64,000 bases of DNA from Streptomyces sp. ATexAB-D23 (GCF_000373645.1 NZ_KB892007.1:62076-126075), one strand, 5' to 3'; shown: positions 34,392 to 44,149, counted from the stretch's first letter. Notes: a model not told the origin generated them from the sequence alone. Numbers and translations: made by a program.

Positions 34392-35156
34392 TCAGACCTC
34401 GGGGCGCAGCATCGGCGGGTTGAGCACCGTCGCCGCACCGGACCTGAACAGCTGGGCGGGGCGGCCGCCTTGCCTGGTGGTCGTACCGCCGGCCGGGACC
34501 AGGAAGCCCGGCGTACCCGTCACCTTGCGGTGGAAGTTCCTCGGGTCGAGCACCACACCCCACACCGCCTCGTACACCCGGCGCAGCTCGCCGACCGTGA
34601 AAGCGGGCGGACAGAAGGCGGTGGCCAGCGAGGAGTACTCGATCTTGGAGCGGGCCCGCTCCACTCCGTCAGCGAGGATCCTGGCGTGGTCGAAGGCCAA
34701 CGGGGCCTGATGCTCGCCGTCCTGGCCGTAGCCGCCCTCCGGGCCGAGCAGGTCCTCGACCGGTGCCCACCGCGCGCTGTTCGCGTCGCCCCCCGCCCTG
34801 GGAGCGGGCAGATCCGGGGCCAGCGCGAGGTGGGCGACGCTCACGACCCTCATCCGTGGATCGCGCGCCGGGTCCCCGTAGGTGGCGAGCTGTTCCAGAT
34901 GGGCGCCGTTGCCGACCGCCGGAGCTGCCGGATCCTGTGCGCACAGACCGGTCTCCTCGACCAGTTCCCGCGCCGCCGCGGCTCCGAGATCCTCATCGGC
35001 TCTGACGAAGCCTCCGGGCAGGGCCCACCTGCCCTGGAACGGGGTCTCACCTCGGCGTACCACCAGCGCACATAGCGCGTGCCGGCGCACTGTGAGCACG
35101 ACCAGGTCGACGGTGACGGCGAATGGCGGAAAGCGCGACGGGTCGTAGGGCGGCAT
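34392..35156 (-). CDS. NUDIX domain protein with NrtR-like C-terminal winged helix
   Basis: 254 aa. The Nudix box GFVRADEDLGAAAARELVEE followed by TGL (about residues 48-70) matches the GX5EX7REUXEEXGU consensus exactly, so hydrolase activity is possible. The C-terminal ~80 residues (SKIEYSSLATAF...FTVGELRRVYEAVWG...NFHRKVTGTPGFLVP) are typical of the winged helix of NrtR-type NAD-metabolism repressors. It may be a regulator binding ADP-ribose-like ligands, a hydrolase, or both. The ATG at 35156 is chosen; an in-frame extension upstream is possible. Confidence 0.83.
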   Translation of the reverse strand: MPPYDPSRFPPFAVTVDLVVLTVRRHALCALVVRRGETPFQGRWALPGGFVRADEDLGAAAARELVEETGLCAQDPAAPAVGNGAHLEQLATYGDPARDPRMRVVSVAHLALAPDLPAPRAGGDANSARWAPVEDLLGPEGGYGQDGEHQAPLAFDHARILADGVERARSKIEYSSLATAFCPPAFTVGELRRVYEAVWGVVLDPRNFHRKVTGTPGFLVPAGGTTTRQGGRPAQLFRSGAATVLNPPMLRPEV

Positions 35157-35300
35157 GCCGTGATCATAGTCGTCTTCCTGACGATAAACACTCCCTTCCC
35201 AAGGTCTCTTCACACGCTCGCGCACCCGCGCCGTGGGCTCCGCGAGGAAGATCGCGGCTGGCCTCGACGTGCGGCGCCGGAGGCCGGCGCCGCACCCGGT

Positions 35301-36608
35301 TCAGCGGCCGGTCCTGGTCCCCCGGCGCCCTTGGCCGCCGGGCCGGCCGGTCCGGCGCCTGCCCGCCGTCGCACCTGAGCCCGGCCTGGTGGAGCCGGCG
35401 CGCGTACGGGCGCGCCCGGCCGGCCGCACACGTACGGAACGGGCCCCCGCGACCCGTTCCGTACGGCGGACGTGCCGGGCGGCCCGGGTGCTGCGCTCAC
35501 CGCGCAGGCAGCGCCGCAGCGTCTCGGGGTCGAGTCCCTGATTGCAGGCTTCGTGCAGAAGCTGGGCGAAGGTGTAGTCGGGGTCGAGCTGCAGAGCGAG
35601 CCCCAGCGCCACGCGCGCGGCGGGTTCGTCGCCGGTCGACCAGGACACCCACCCCGCCAGCGCGAGCGGGGCCGCGGCGTGTTCCTCGTAGGGGGCGACG
35701 CAGCGACGGGCCAAAGCCCGCCACAGCCTCAACGCGGGGTCCGCCTCGGGCCCTTCCATCCATTCCGCGGCCCTGTCGCGGGTCTCCCGGTCCTGGAGCC
35801 CGAGGATCACCGATGCCGCCTCCTCGTCGCTGATCAGCCGGTCGTCGTTGATGTCCGCCAGCGACGGCGCGGCCGCGGGGGCCTGTCCGAGCCGGTCCAT
35901 GAGACGGCGGGCGAGCTTCAGCGTGGAACTGCTGACGTCCTTGCGGCTCTCCCGGTCCAGCAGCTTGGGCACCATCGCGCTCCCCGCCGCGTCCAGGGCC
36001 CGCTGCTGGCCCTCGCCCGCCGTGCGGGTGAGCGGTGTGAGCCTCGCCTCCATCTCGCGCAGCGACCCGCGCACCTGGATCCCGGCGTAGGTGGCCGCCG
36101 CCGCCATCACGGAAGTCCCGGGCATCGCCAGTGGATTGCCCTCGGCCGGGCAGCAGCGGGCATCGGGGCAGACGTAGGACCAATAGCGGTTGCCGGAGAT
36201 GCACAGTGCTTCGAGCACGGGCACATCCAGTGCGCCGCAGGCCGTACGCAGCCGCTGGGCGAACGGCCGCAGCCGCTCCATCGTCTGGTTGCCCGTCTCT
36301 CCGTCGGCCGGGTCCTGGCAGAGGAAGATGACGATGGCGTCGGGGCGCCCACCACGCCTTTCGCTCCCCTTGACGAGGCACTCGGCGAGCTGCTCGGCCA
36401 CCGATGGCCACTCCTGCGCGGACTGCGGGATGCCGAGCCTGAGTCGCCCTCCGAACCGGCCCCGGCCCCCGTACAGGGCGACCATGACCACGCTGTCGTT
36501 CGGATGGAATCCCATGAGATAGGGGAGGGCGTCGGCCAGCTCGGCCGGGCCTCGCAGGGTGATCTGCTGTTCGTCGGACGGGCCGGTGGATTCGTGGTGC
36601 TTGTTCAT
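35301..36608 (-). CDS. DUF4192 family protein
   Basis: 435 aa. Conserved DUF4192 start ([30 protein letters not shown]), followed by a Cys-bearing region ([17 protein letters not shown], a possible metal site near residue 170) and TPR-like helices ([34 protein letters not shown]). The last ~65 residues are extremely Arg/Gly rich, unlike the rest, and may bind nucleic acid. Function unknown; the family is actinobacterial. It diverges from recQ across a 110-bp gap containing the repeat CCCCTGTGGATAAC/TTATCCACAGGGG. Confidence 0.8.
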   Translation of the reverse strand: MNKHHESTGPSDEQQITLRGPAELADALPYLMGFHPNDSVVMVALYGGRGRFGGRLRLGIPQSAQEWPSVAEQLAECLVKGSERRGGRPDAIVIFLCQDPADGETGNQTMERLRPFAQRLRTACGALDVPVLEALCISGNRYWSYVCPDARCCPAEGNPLAMPGTSVMAAAATYAGIQVRGSLREMEARLTPLTRTAGEGQQRALDAAGSAMVPKLLDRESRKDVSSSTLKLARRLMDRLGQAPAAAPSLADINDDRLISDEEAASVILGLQDRETRDRAAEWMEGPEADPALRLWRALARRCVAPYEEHAAAPLALAGWVSWSTGDEPAARVALGLALQLDPDYTFAQLLHEACNQGLDPETLRRCLRGERSTRAARHVRRTERVAGARSVRVRPAGRARTRAGSTRPGSGATAGRRRTGRPGGQGRRGTRTGR

Positions 36609-36643
36609 GGCATGACCGTCTCGCGGCCGAAAGATTTCCGCTA

Positions 36644-36671
36644 CCCCCTGTGGATAACTTATCCACAGGGG
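36644..36671. promoter_or_regulatory. Perfect palindrome containing a DnaA-box-like sequence
   Basis: CCCCTGTGGATAAC (36645-36658) is followed directly by TTATCCACAGGGGG, forming a near-perfect inverted repeat in the divergent DUF4192/recQ promoter region. Each half holds TTATCCACA, the canonical DnaA box, in opposite orientation. It could be a DnaA-controlled promoter element for recQ, or a hairpin. Confidence 0.6.
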
Positions 36672-36718
36672 GTGACCGGCCATTCGCGGTTGTCGGTGCC
36701 ATCGGGTTGCATGGGGGC

Positions 36719-38890
36719 ATGACCAACGCAGACCGTGCAGAGCTCAGGGCTTCGGCCGATTCCGTACTGGCCCGACTCGTAGGTGACACCTCCGGCACCG
36801 CCCGGCTGCGTGAAGACCAGTGGCGGGCCATCGAGGCACTCGTCGCCGACAAACGCAGAGCGCTGGTAGTCCAGCGGACCGGGTGGGGCAAGTCCGCCGT
36901 GTACTTCGTCGCGACCTCGCTGCTGCGCGCCCGGGGCAGCGGCCCGACCGTGATCGTCTCGCCGCTGCTGGCACTGATGCGCAACCAGGTCACGGCGGCG
37001 GCCAGGGCCGGCATCAGCGCGCGCACGATCAATTCGTCCAACACGGAGGAGTGGGACACCATTCAGGCCGAGGTGGCCGCCGGTGAGGTCGATGTGCTGC
37101 TGGTCAGCCCGGAGCGGCTCAACAATCCCGACTTCCGCGACCAGGTGCTGCCCCGGCTGGCCGCGGCGACCGGGCTGCTCGTCGTCGACGAGGCACACTG
37201 CATCTCCGACTGGGGCCACGACTTCCGTCCCGACTACCGGCGTCTGCGCACGATGCTCGCCGATCTCCCCGCCGGGGTCCCGGTGCTCGCGACCACCGCC
37301 ACGGCGAACGCCCGCGTGACCGCCGACGTGGCGGAGCAGTTGGGCACCGGCGCCGGTACCGACGCCCTCGTCCTGCGGGGCCCGCTGGATCGCGAGAGCC
37401 TGAGCCTGGGTGTGCTGCGACTGCCCAACGCCGCGCACCGGCTGGCGTGGCTCGGTGACCATCTCAAGGGGCTTCCCGGCTCGGGAATCATCTACACCCT
37501 GACGGTCGCGGCGGCCGAAGAGGTCACCGCCTACCTCCGCCAGTGCGGGCACACCGTCGCTTCGTACACCGGCCGCACGGAGAACGCCGAACGGCAGCAG
37601 GCGGAGGACGATCTGCTGGCCAACCGGGTCAAGGCGCTGGTGGCGACCTCCGCGCTCGGCATGGGGTTCGACAAGCCGGACCTCGGCTTCGTCGTGCACC
37701 TGGGATCGCCCTCCTCCCCCATCGCCTACTACCAGCAGGTGGGCCGCGCGGGCCGCGGGGTCGAGCATGCCGAGGTGCTGCTCCTGCCCGGCAAGGAGGA
37801 CGAAGCCATCTGGCAGTACTTCGCTTCCGTCGCCTTCCCCCCGGAGGAGCAGGTCCGGCGCACCATCGACGCGCTCGCCCAGGCCGGCCGGCCGCTGTCG
37901 CTGCCCGCTCTGGAGCCCCTGGTCGACCTGCGGCGCACCCGTCTGGAGACCATGCTCAAGGTGCTCGACGTCGACGGGGCGGTCCGGCGGGTGAAGGGGG
38001 GCTGGACGGCGACGGGTGAGCCCTGGGTGTACGACGCCGAGCGCTATGCCTGGGTGGCCAGGCAGCGGGCGGCCGAGCAGCAGGCCATGCGCGACTACGC
38101 GACGACGGACGGCTGCCGGATGGAGTTCCTGCGCCGTCAGCTGGACGACGAGGAGGCGACCGCGTGCGGGCGCTGCGACAACTGTGCCGGAGCGCGGTTC
38201 GACGAGCAGGTCTCGGACGCCGCTCTGGACACCGCGAAGGGTGAGCTCGGCAGGCCGGGTGTGGAGGTGGAGCCGCGCAAGATGTGGCCCACCGGTCTCG
38301 CGTCGGTCGGTGTCGATCTCAAGGGGCGGATTCCGGCGGGGGAGCTTTCCGGCACGGGCCGGGCGCTCGGGCGGCTCTCCGACATCGGCTGGGGCAACAG
38401 ACTGCGTCCGATGCTGGCGGCGCAGGCGCCCGACGGTCCTGTGCCGGACGACGTGGGCGCCGCGGTGGTGACCGTGCTGGCCGACTGGGCCCGGGGCCCC
38501 GGCGGCTGGGCTCCGGATGCCGTCGATGCGGTGCCGCGGCCGGTCGGTGTGGTCACCATGGCCTCGCGGCGCCGGCCGCAGCTCATCGAATCCCTCGGCA
38601 GACACATTTCCGAGGTGGGGCGGATGCCGTTGCTGGGGCACGTCGGTCATGTTCCGGGTACCGAGGACATCCGGATCTCGCAGACCAACAGCGCCCAGCG
38701 GGTCCGGGCCCTGCACGAGAGGCTGGTCGTGGGGCCCGAGCTCGCCGAGGCCCTCGCGTCGGCAGGCGGGCCCGTGCTCCTCGTGGACGATCTGTCGGAT
38801 ACGGGCTGGACGCTCGCGGTGGCGTCCAGGCTGTTGCGGCGGGCCGGGGCTCAGGCGGTGTTTCCGCTGGTCCTCGCCGTTCAGGCGTGA
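36719..38890 (+). CDS. recQ: RecQ-family DNA helicase with C-terminal phosphoribosyltransferase-like domain
   Basis: 723 aa. SF2 helicase motifs: Walker [13 protein letters not shown] (about 53-64), [23 protein letters not shown] (about 151-175), ATTATAN, and motif [13 protein letters not shown] RecQ zinc site occurs near 480 ([12 protein letters not shown]). From about residue 605 the chain continues into a PRTase-like domain with the PRPP-binding signature [14 protein letters not shown] near 684-697. The helicase unwinds 3'-5'. The appended domain is not part of classical RecQ and its role is unclear. The ATG at 36719 has GGGGG upstream. A palindrome with two DnaA boxes lies at the promoter. 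Confidence 0.9.
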   Translation: MTNADRAELRASADSVLARLVGDTSGTARLREDQWRAIEALVADKRRALVVQRTGWGKSAVYFVATSLLRARGSGPTVIVSPLLALMRNQVTAAARAGISARTINSSNTEEWDTIQAEVAAGEVDVLLVSPERLNNPDFRDQVLPRLAAATGLLVVDEAHCISDWGHDFRPDYRRLRTMLADLPAGVPVLATTATANARVTADVAEQLGTGAGTDALVLRGPLDRESLSLGVLRLPNAAHRLAWLGDHLKGLPGSGIIYTLTVAAAEEVTAYLRQCGHTVASYTGRTENAERQQAEDDLLANRVKALVATSALGMGFDKPDLGFVVHLGSPSSPIAYYQQVGRAGRGVEHAEVLLLPGKEDEAIWQYFASVAFPPEEQVRRTIDALAQAGRPLSLPALEPLVDLRRTRLETMLKVLDVDGAVRRVKGGWTATGEPWVYDAERYAWVARQRAAEQQAMRDYATTDGCRMEFLRRQLDDEEATACGRCDNCAGARFDEQVSDAALDTAKGELGRPGVEVEPRKMWPTGLASVGVDLKGRIPAGELSGTGRALGRLSDIGWGNRLRPMLAAQAPDGPVPDDVGAAVVTVLADWARGPGGWAPDAVDAVPRPVGVVTMASRRRPQLIESLGRHISEVGRMPLLGHVGHVPGTEDIRISQTNSAQRVRALHERLVVGPELAEALASAGGPVLLVDDLSDTGWTLAVASRLLRRAGAQAVFPLVLAVQA

Positions 38891-39108
38891 CAGGAGGCGT
38901 CAGCCGGGGCTGGACTGGGCAGGGATATCCGTGTCATTCCAGCTGATTACCGTCAGCCTCACCAATTGCTCGTTGCCGCCTGCCGATACGCCAGGAAGAA
39001 TTGGAGTCGCTCCCCGCACGGTCCTCTCGCGGGCCCGAAAGGGCTGTGCCGCGGCGCGCCCTCACTCGACCCTGCCCGCATCGTGGGCGCGTATGCGAAG
39101 GGAGGACC

Positions 39109-39738
39109 GTGACCTTCGGATTCGCTCCGTCCGCAGCCACTTCGATGTCGCCGGCCGCCGACTCCGCCAACCGCCTTGCCAGAATGCTCGAACCGGCCGA
39201 GTGGGCGGCGGCGGGCATACCCCTGCTGCGCAGCCCGCGTGAGGTGGTCAGCGGGCTGCACGCCCGGCACCGGCCGACGCCGGCCACCGCCGTGGTGGCC
39301 GTGCTGGACCATGAGGAACGCCTGAAGGCCAGCGCCTCGTTCGCCCGTCGCTCGGTGACGGCGGACGGCTGGGAATTCCGGAACTCGCTGCTGGCGCACC
39401 TGCGCCGGGTCATCCCGCACGATCTGCGCCGCCGCACGCCCGTCCGCACCGCGGTGCTGCTCTACTGCCGCGACGGCGACGAGCGCTGGACCGAGGAGGA
39501 CGGGGCGTGGATGTGGGGGCTGCGCGACGCCTGCACGCTGCACGGCCTGCGGTGCGGCGCGTACATCACGCTGACCCGCGGCGGCTGGCAGGTGCTGGGC
39601 GAGGGGCGTGGCGGCCGTCGCCCCAACTCCACCTCGCAGCCTGCCTCGCTCGCCGATACCGCGCTGGACCTCGATCAGGCACCATCGCGCAGCGGCGGGG
39701 GCGCGGCACAGGCACTGCACCGCTCAGCCGCCCGCTGA
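39109..39738 (+). CDS. Conserved hypothetical protein
   Basis: 209 aa, soluble. The middle is ordered looking (ATAVVAVLDHEERLKASASFARRSVTADGWEFRNSLLAHLRRVIPHDLRRRTPVRTAVLLYCRDGDERWTEEDGAWMWGLRDAC), and the last ~40 residues are low complexity. I do not recognise the family. The GTG at 39109 is preferred for the GGGAGGA 3-8 nt upstream; the in-frame ORF extends to 39001 without a ribosome site. It lies downstream of recQ on the same strand, 218 bp away. Confidence 0.75.
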   Translation: MTFGFAPSAATSMSPAADSANRLARMLEPAEWAAAGIPLLRSPREVVSGLHARHRPTPATAVVAVLDHEERLKASASFARRSVTADGWEFRNSLLAHLRRVIPHDLRRRTPVRTAVLLYCRDGDERWTEEDGAWMWGLRDACTLHGLRCGAYITLTRGGWQVLGEGRGGRRPNSTSQPASLADTALDLDQAPSRSGGGAAQALHRSAAR

Positions 39739-39843
39739 GCCCCCCGCAGGACCCAACCGCCCACACGGGGCAGCCGGCGATCACCGCAGGCCTGGCAGCC
39801 GGGTCACCACGCGCCGAGGCAGGCGGTCACCGCGGACCGGCGT

Positions 39844-39918
39844 GTACCGGGCCCGCCTCAGGACACATGTACCGGGCACGGCTCAGGACACGAGTACTGC
39901 CGGGCACGGCTCAGGGCG
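39844..39918. repeat. Three tandem ~25-bp direct repeats
   Basis: Units begin at 39844, 39869 and 39894 (GTACCGGGC...CTCAGGACAC pattern). The third is diverged and merges into the hairpin that follows. They are in the gap between two convergent genes. Confidence 0.65.
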
Positions 39919-39978
39919 TGTCCGGCAGAGCCCCTTCGTTCACCCGGAGGCGAGGGAGGACTCCGCGGACACGCCCTG
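39912..39978. repeat. Inverted repeat, possibly a remnant mobile element or terminator
   Basis: CAGGGCGTGTCCG and its exact complement CGGACACGCCCTG are separated by 41 bp. The terminal sequence resembles the GGGCCTGTCCGG ends of the element at 1734-1937, so the two may belong to a related repeat family. It overlaps the 3' end of neither gene and could also act as a terminator between the convergent genes. Confidence 0.6.
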
Positions 39979-39982
39979 GGGC

Positions 39983-40600
39983 TCAGACGCCCGCGCCGAG
40001 CGCGGTGTTGATCCGCTGCGGGTCGCCGCAGACGATCAGCAGCGCGCCGGCACGCTCGCGCGCCGCGGTCAGCGCGCGCGTGGCCACGTCGTCGGCCGGT
40101 CCGTTGACCGCGACGATCACCACGGGCCGGGGCTTGACCCGGTCCACGGCTGCGGCAGCGGCGAAGAAGACGTCGTCGCCCGCATCGTGCTGGGCCCAGT
40201 AGGCGGCCTCGCCGAAGGACAGCTCGTGCGTCGCCCACGGGTGCTGACCGCCCGTGGTCAGCACCAGGATGTCGCCGGGCGCGCGGCCCGAGTCGAGCAG
40301 CAGGTCCACCGCCTCGTCGGCGGCGTCGAGTGCGCCGTCGGCCGTTGCGGGGATCACCTGGAGCTGCGGCGCGGAACGATTCTGCGGCTGCGCCGTCTGG
40401 GGACGGCCGGGGTTGGAATGCTGGCGCTGCGCCGGGGGCGCAGGCCGCGGGCCGGGACCCGGACGGCCGGGGCGCGGCATGGCCGCTGTACGCGGCCCTG
40501 GTACGGGACGAGGGGTCGACGCGGCGCGGCCGGTGGCCGGAGTGGCGCGGGGACCCTGGGCGCTCTCGTGAATCTGAGGCTCCTCGGGGATGAGAGGCAT
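39983..40600 (-). CDS. Conserved hypothetical protein with a helicase-C-terminus-like segment
   Basis: 205 aa. The first ~85 residues are Pro/Arg rich and probably disordered. The C-terminal half is ordered (GDILVLTTGGQHPWATHELSFGEAAYWAQHDAGDDVFFAAAAAVDRVKPRPVVIVAVNG...ATRALTAARERAGALLIVCGDPQRI). The final part resembles the VALTRAR...LVV motif of UvrD/Rep helicases but has no ATPase core, so it may be a stand-alone descendant. That reading is tentative. The start is uncertain: the ATG at 40600 or that at 40636, neither with a good ribosome site. Confidence 0.6.
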   Translation of the reverse strand: MPLIPEEPQIHESAQGPRATPATGRAASTPRPVPGPRTAAMPRPGRPGPGPRPAPPAQRQHSNPGRPQTAQPQNRSAPQLQVIPATADGALDAADEAVDLLLDSGRAPGDILVLTTGGQHPWATHELSFGEAAYWAQHDAGDDVFFAAAAAVDRVKPRPVVIVAVNGPADDVATRALTAARERAGALLIVCGDPQRINTALGAGV

Positions 40601-40660
40601 GGGTGGTTGTCTATCAAACGCCGACGCGTCGGGCATCGGCGGGTGGGTACATATACGCGA

Positions 40661-41371
40661 TCAGAAGTCGAAGCCGAGCTGGCCCCCGCTTTCCAGTGCG
40701 GCCGCCTCGGCGGAGAAACGGACCTTCTTCAGGTGCTGCCACCTGGGCAGCGCGTCGAGATAGGACCACGAGAGACGATGGTGGGCGGTGGGCCCACGCT
40801 CCTCAAGTGCGGCCCTGTGCACGGGGGACGGGTAACCGGCGTTGGCGTCGAACGCGAAGTCGGCGTACTCGCCGCTCTCCGCGCCGAGTTCGGCCATCAT
40901 GGCGTCCCTGCGGACCTTCGCGATCACCGAGGCGGCCGCCACCGCGACGCAGGACTGGTCGCCCTTGATGACGGTGCGGACCTGCCAGGGACTGCCCAGG
41001 TAGTCGTGCTTGCCGTCCAGGATCACGGCGTCCGGGCGGACCGGCAGCGCCTCCAGGGCACGCACGGCGGCGAGCCTGAGGGCGGCGGTCATCCCGAGTT
41101 CGTCGATCTCCTGCGGCGAGGCGTCACCGAGTGCGTACGCGGTGACCCAGCTCTCCAGCAGCGGCGCGAGTTCCGCGCGGCGCTTCGGGCTGATCAGCTT
41201 GGAGTCGGTGAGTCCGGCGGGAGGCCTGCGAAGCCCGGTGACCGCGGCGCACACGGTGACAGGCCCCGCCCACGCTCCGCGTCCGACCTCGTCGACACCG
41301 GCGACGGTCCTGGCACCGGTGGTAGCGCGCAGTGAGCGCTCGACGGTGTGCGTGGGTGGTTCGTACGGCAT
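40661..41371 (-). CDS. rnhB: Ribonuclease HII
   Basis: 236 aa. The N-terminal catalytic motif [14 protein letters not shown] (about residues 25-38) supplies the Asp-Glu pair; further acidic residues come from ILDGKHDYL and the [16 protein letters not shown] helix. It removes ribonucleotides from DNA and Okazaki primers. Length is normal. The ATG at 41371 lacks a strong ribosome site but no better start is available nearby. It lies downstream of the TetR gene on the same strand. Confidence 0.95.
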   Translation of the reverse strand: MPYEPPTHTVERSLRATTGARTVAGVDEVGRGAWAGPVTVCAAVTGLRRPPAGLTDSKLISPKRRAELAPLLESWVTAYALGDASPQEIDELGMTAALRLAAVRALEALPVRPDAVILDGKHDYLGSPWQVRTVIKGDQSCVAVAAASVIAKVRRDAMMAELGAESGEYADFAFDANAGYPSPVHRAALEERGPTAHHRLSWSYLDALPRWQHLKKVRFSAEAAALESGGQLGFDF

Positions 41372-41486
41372 GGCGTCTGTCAGCGTACGCCGAAGGGAAC
41401 GCCAGGAACACCCCGGGGCGCCCCTGGGCCGCCCGCACCGGCGCCGTGACGCCGGGCGGGCCACCGCGTGAGGCCGGAGCGCATCC

Positions 41487-42113
41487 TCAGGGGGCGTCCG
41501 GGCGGAAGACCGGGACCACGACCTGATCGATCAGCGCCTCGATCTCCTCGTCGTCCCACACGCTGCCGCACACCTTGGTGCGATACATCATCATCGCGGG
41601 GATGACGTCGAAGGCCAGCTCCCGCAGGGCACCGGCGCGCACCTCGCCGCGTTCGACGCCCCGGCTCACCACTTCCCTGATGAGGTCGGTCGACGGCCGG
41701 ATCACGCCGTTGAGGATCACCGACTGGAAGCGTTCCGCCGTAACGCCGTCGCATTCGTGAATGACCGACCGCAGGGCGGAACCGGACGTGGAGAGCATCG
41801 CGTCCCGCATGGCGCGGCACAGCTGGTGGAGATCGTCGCGCACGTTCCCCGAGTCGGGCGCCAGGCCCAGCGCCGGCAGCGCGGTGCGCAGAGCCTCGGC
41901 GACCAGCTCCTCCTTGGAGGACCAACGGCGGTAGATCGCGGCCTTTCCCGTCTGCGCACCGGCGGCCACCCCTTCCATCGTCAGCCCGTTCCAGCCGACC
42001 TTACTGAGCGCTTCCAGCGCCGCTTCGAGGATCGCGCGTTCCAGCACGGATCCTCGGCGGCGAAGGGACACCACCGACTGCCGGGCGGCGGCAGCCGATC
42101 GCGAAGTAGCCAT
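41487..42113 (-). CDS. TetR-family transcriptional repressor
   Basis: 208 aa. N-terminal TetR HTH ([45 protein letters not shown], about 28-72) and a ligand-binding C-terminal half. The ATG at 42113 has GGAGAGAAG upstream; the in-frame extension to 42251 would run through the promoter region. It diverges from an MFS efflux gene, with two near-identical operators between them, so it almost certainly represses that gene and probably itself. Confidence 0.92.
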   Translation of the reverse strand: MATSRSAAAARQSVVSLRRRGSVLERAILEAALEALSKVGWNGLTMEGVAAGAQTGKAAIYRRWSSKEELVAEALRTALPALGLAPDSGNVRDDLHQLCRAMRDAMLSTSGSALRSVIHECDGVTAERFQSVILNGVIRPSTDLIREVVSRGVERGEVRAGALRELAFDVIPAMMMYRTKVCGSVWDDEEIEALIDQVVVPVFRPDAP

Positions 42114-42260
42114 GAACTTCTCTCCATCGAAGAGGTGGGGTTCGCCCCCGTGAACCCGCCGGGGTCGGAAGTCGGCGGGTGCTGGGTGCGACGGGCGGCA
42201 CGGGACCGAGCAGTTCCCGGCCGGAACAGCGGCTCCGGGCAGAACCGCCAACGACGGACC

Positions 42261-42282
42261 CAGTGAACGGTTGCGTTCACTG
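42261..42282. promoter_or_regulatory. TetR operator 1
   Basis: CAGTGAACG-GTTG-CGTTCACTG: perfect 9-bp arms with a 4-bp centre, in the promoter region between the divergent TetR and MFS genes. Confidence 0.75.
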
Positions 42283-42308
42283 GAGGGGACTCACTAACGT
42301 TGACGACA

Positions 42309-42330
42309 CAGTGAACGGAACCGTTCACTA
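42309..42330. promoter_or_regulatory. TetR operator 2
   Basis: CAGTGAACG-GAAC-CGTTCACTA: the same 8-bp inverted arms as operator 1, 48 bp further right and 23 bp before the MFS start codon. The shared AGTGAACG half-site is strong evidence that one protein binds both. Confidence 0.75.
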
Positions 42331-42352
42331 ATTCACTTGTGGGGGACCTTCA

Positions 42353-43906
42353 GTGACCACCTCTCAGTTAGACGCGCGGAGCTCTCCGGGCACGGCGCGC
42401 AGGCAGGGCCGGCCTGGAATCGCCCTGGCCGTCATCGCCGCCTGTCAGTTGATGGTTGTGCTCGACTCCACAATCGTCAACATCGCCCTCCCGCACATCC
42501 AGGGAGCCCTGCGTTTCTCGACCACGGGTCTCTCCTGGGTCCTGAGCGCCTACACGCTCACCTTCGGCGGCCTGCTGCTGCTCGGGGGCCGGGCCGGGGA
42601 CATCCTCGGCCGCCGCCGCGTGTTCATGGCCGGCATCCTGGTCTTCACGCTCGCCTCGCTCCTCGGTGGATTCGCCCAGGAGCCCTGGCAGTTGCTCGCC
42701 GCCCGCGCGCTCCAGGGCATCGGCGGCGCGATCGCCTCACCGACCGCCCTCGCCCTGATCACCACCACATTCCCCGAAGGCCCCGAGCGCAACCGCGCCT
42801 TCGGTGTCTTCGCCGCGGTGTCCGCGGGCGGTGGCGCGCTCGGCCTGCTGGCGGGCGGGATGCTCACCGAATGGCTCGACTGGCGCTGGGTGTTCTTCGT
42901 CAACGTGCCGATCGGTGTGCTGATCGCCGTCCTGGCTCCGATGTACATCAACGAGTCCGAGAGGCATCCGGGCCGCTTCGACATATCCGGCGCCCTGACC
43001 TCGACTCTCGGCATGGCCTCGCTGGTGTACGGGTTCATCCGGGCCTCCGAGGAGGGCTGGCGCGACTCGCTCACCCTGGCGTCCTTCGGTGCGGCGGTGA
43101 TTCTGCTCGCTCTCTTCGTGCTCGTCGAGATGAAGGCCAAGGAGCCGATCACGCCGCTGCGGATGTTCGCCGACCGCAATCGCTCCGGCACATACGTGAT
43201 CATGCTCAGCCTGGCCGCGGCCATGTTCGGCATGTTCTTCTTCATCGTGCTGTTCGTGCAGAACGTCCTGGCCTACAGCCCCATCGAGTCCGGCCTGGCC
43301 TTCCTGCCCGTGACCGTCGCGATCATCATGGGAGCGGGGCTCTCGCAGCGGTTCCTGCCGGTTCTCGGTCCCAAGCCGTTCATGGTCACGGGTTCGGCGC
43401 TCGCGGGTATCGGCCTGTTCTGGCTCACCTTCATCTCCTCCGGCAGCTCCTATCCGGCGGGGGTCCTCGGCCCGATGCTCGTGTTCGGCTTCGGTATGGG
43501 GCTCAATTTCGTGACGCTCACCCTGACGGCGGTCTCCGGGGTCGCGCAGCACGAGGCGGGCGCCGCCTCCAGCCTGCTCAACGCGAGCCAGCAGGTGGGC
43601 GGTTCGCTGGGGCTGTCCATCCTGGTCACGGTCTTCGGTGCGGCCGGCCGCGGCGAGGCGGAGAAGCAGGTGCCGAAGTTCCTGGCGCAGGCTTCGCCGG
43701 AGCAGAAGGCTCAGTTCGCCAAGACCCGGGAGCTGCCCGGGAGCTGGGGCCACGCGGTCCTCGCCGAGGGCATATCCACCGCGTTCCTCGCGGCGGTGGC
43801 CATGGCCGGCCTCGCCCTGCTGACCGCGCTGCTCATCATCCGGGTGCGCAAGAGCGACCTGGACGCGCTGAGCGGCAAGGCCGCGGCCGGGGGGCCGGCG
43901 GCCTAG
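42353..43906 (+). CDS. MFS drug efflux transporter (DHA2, 14-helix type)
   Basis: 517 aa with about 14 hydrophobic helices. Motif A LLLGGRAGDILGRRRVF (about 75-92) and the WRWVFFVNVPIGVL segment are characteristic of DHA2 exporters such as EmrB/QacA-like proteins. It probably exports a toxic organic compound using the proton gradient. The GTG at 42353 follows GGGGGA. It is regulated by the divergent TetR protein. Confidence 0.92.
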   Translation: MTTSQLDARSSPGTARRQGRPGIALAVIAACQLMVVLDSTIVNIALPHIQGALRFSTTGLSWVLSAYTLTFGGLLLLGGRAGDILGRRRVFMAGILVFTLASLLGGFAQEPWQLLAARALQGIGGAIASPTALALITTTFPEGPERNRAFGVFAAVSAGGGALGLLAGGMLTEWLDWRWVFFVNVPIGVLIAVLAPMYINESERHPGRFDISGALTSTLGMASLVYGFIRASEEGWRDSLTLASFGAAVILLALFVLVEMKAKEPITPLRMFADRNRSGTYVIMLSLAAAMFGMFFFIVLFVQNVLAYSPIESGLAFLPVTVAIIMGAGLSQRFLPVLGPKPFMVTGSALAGIGLFWLTFISSGSSYPAGVLGPMLVFGFGMGLNFVTLTLTAVSGVAQHEAGAASSLLNASQQVGGSLGLSILVTVFGAAGRGEAEKQVPKFLAQASPEQKAQFAKTRELPGSWGHAVLAEGISTAFLAAVAMAGLALLTALLIIRVRKSDLDALSGKAAAGGPAA

Positions 43907-43937
43907 CGTGCGTCCACCGCACGAACGCGATGCCGGT

Positions 43938-43967
43938 TGCGGGCCGCCTCGGGGGGGGCGGCCCGCA
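43938..43967. terminator. Terminator after the MFS gene
   Basis: TGCGGGCCGCC / GGCGGCCCGCA, an 11-bp stem, lies 32 bp past the MFS stop. Confidence 0.75.
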
Positions 43968-44149
43968 TGTCCGGCGTATCCGTACGGAACGCGTCCGCGC
44001 CGGCAGGCCCGTGACGCGGGGCGCTTGCGGGGACGCTCGGTGCTGGTCCGTTCGGACCGGCCGAGTCAGCCGGACTAGTAGGGCGTCTCTCTTGGATCAT
44101 CGAGCGGACCAGATGAAGATCGCTGCGATGTGGAGTCCTGCCTGGAAGA

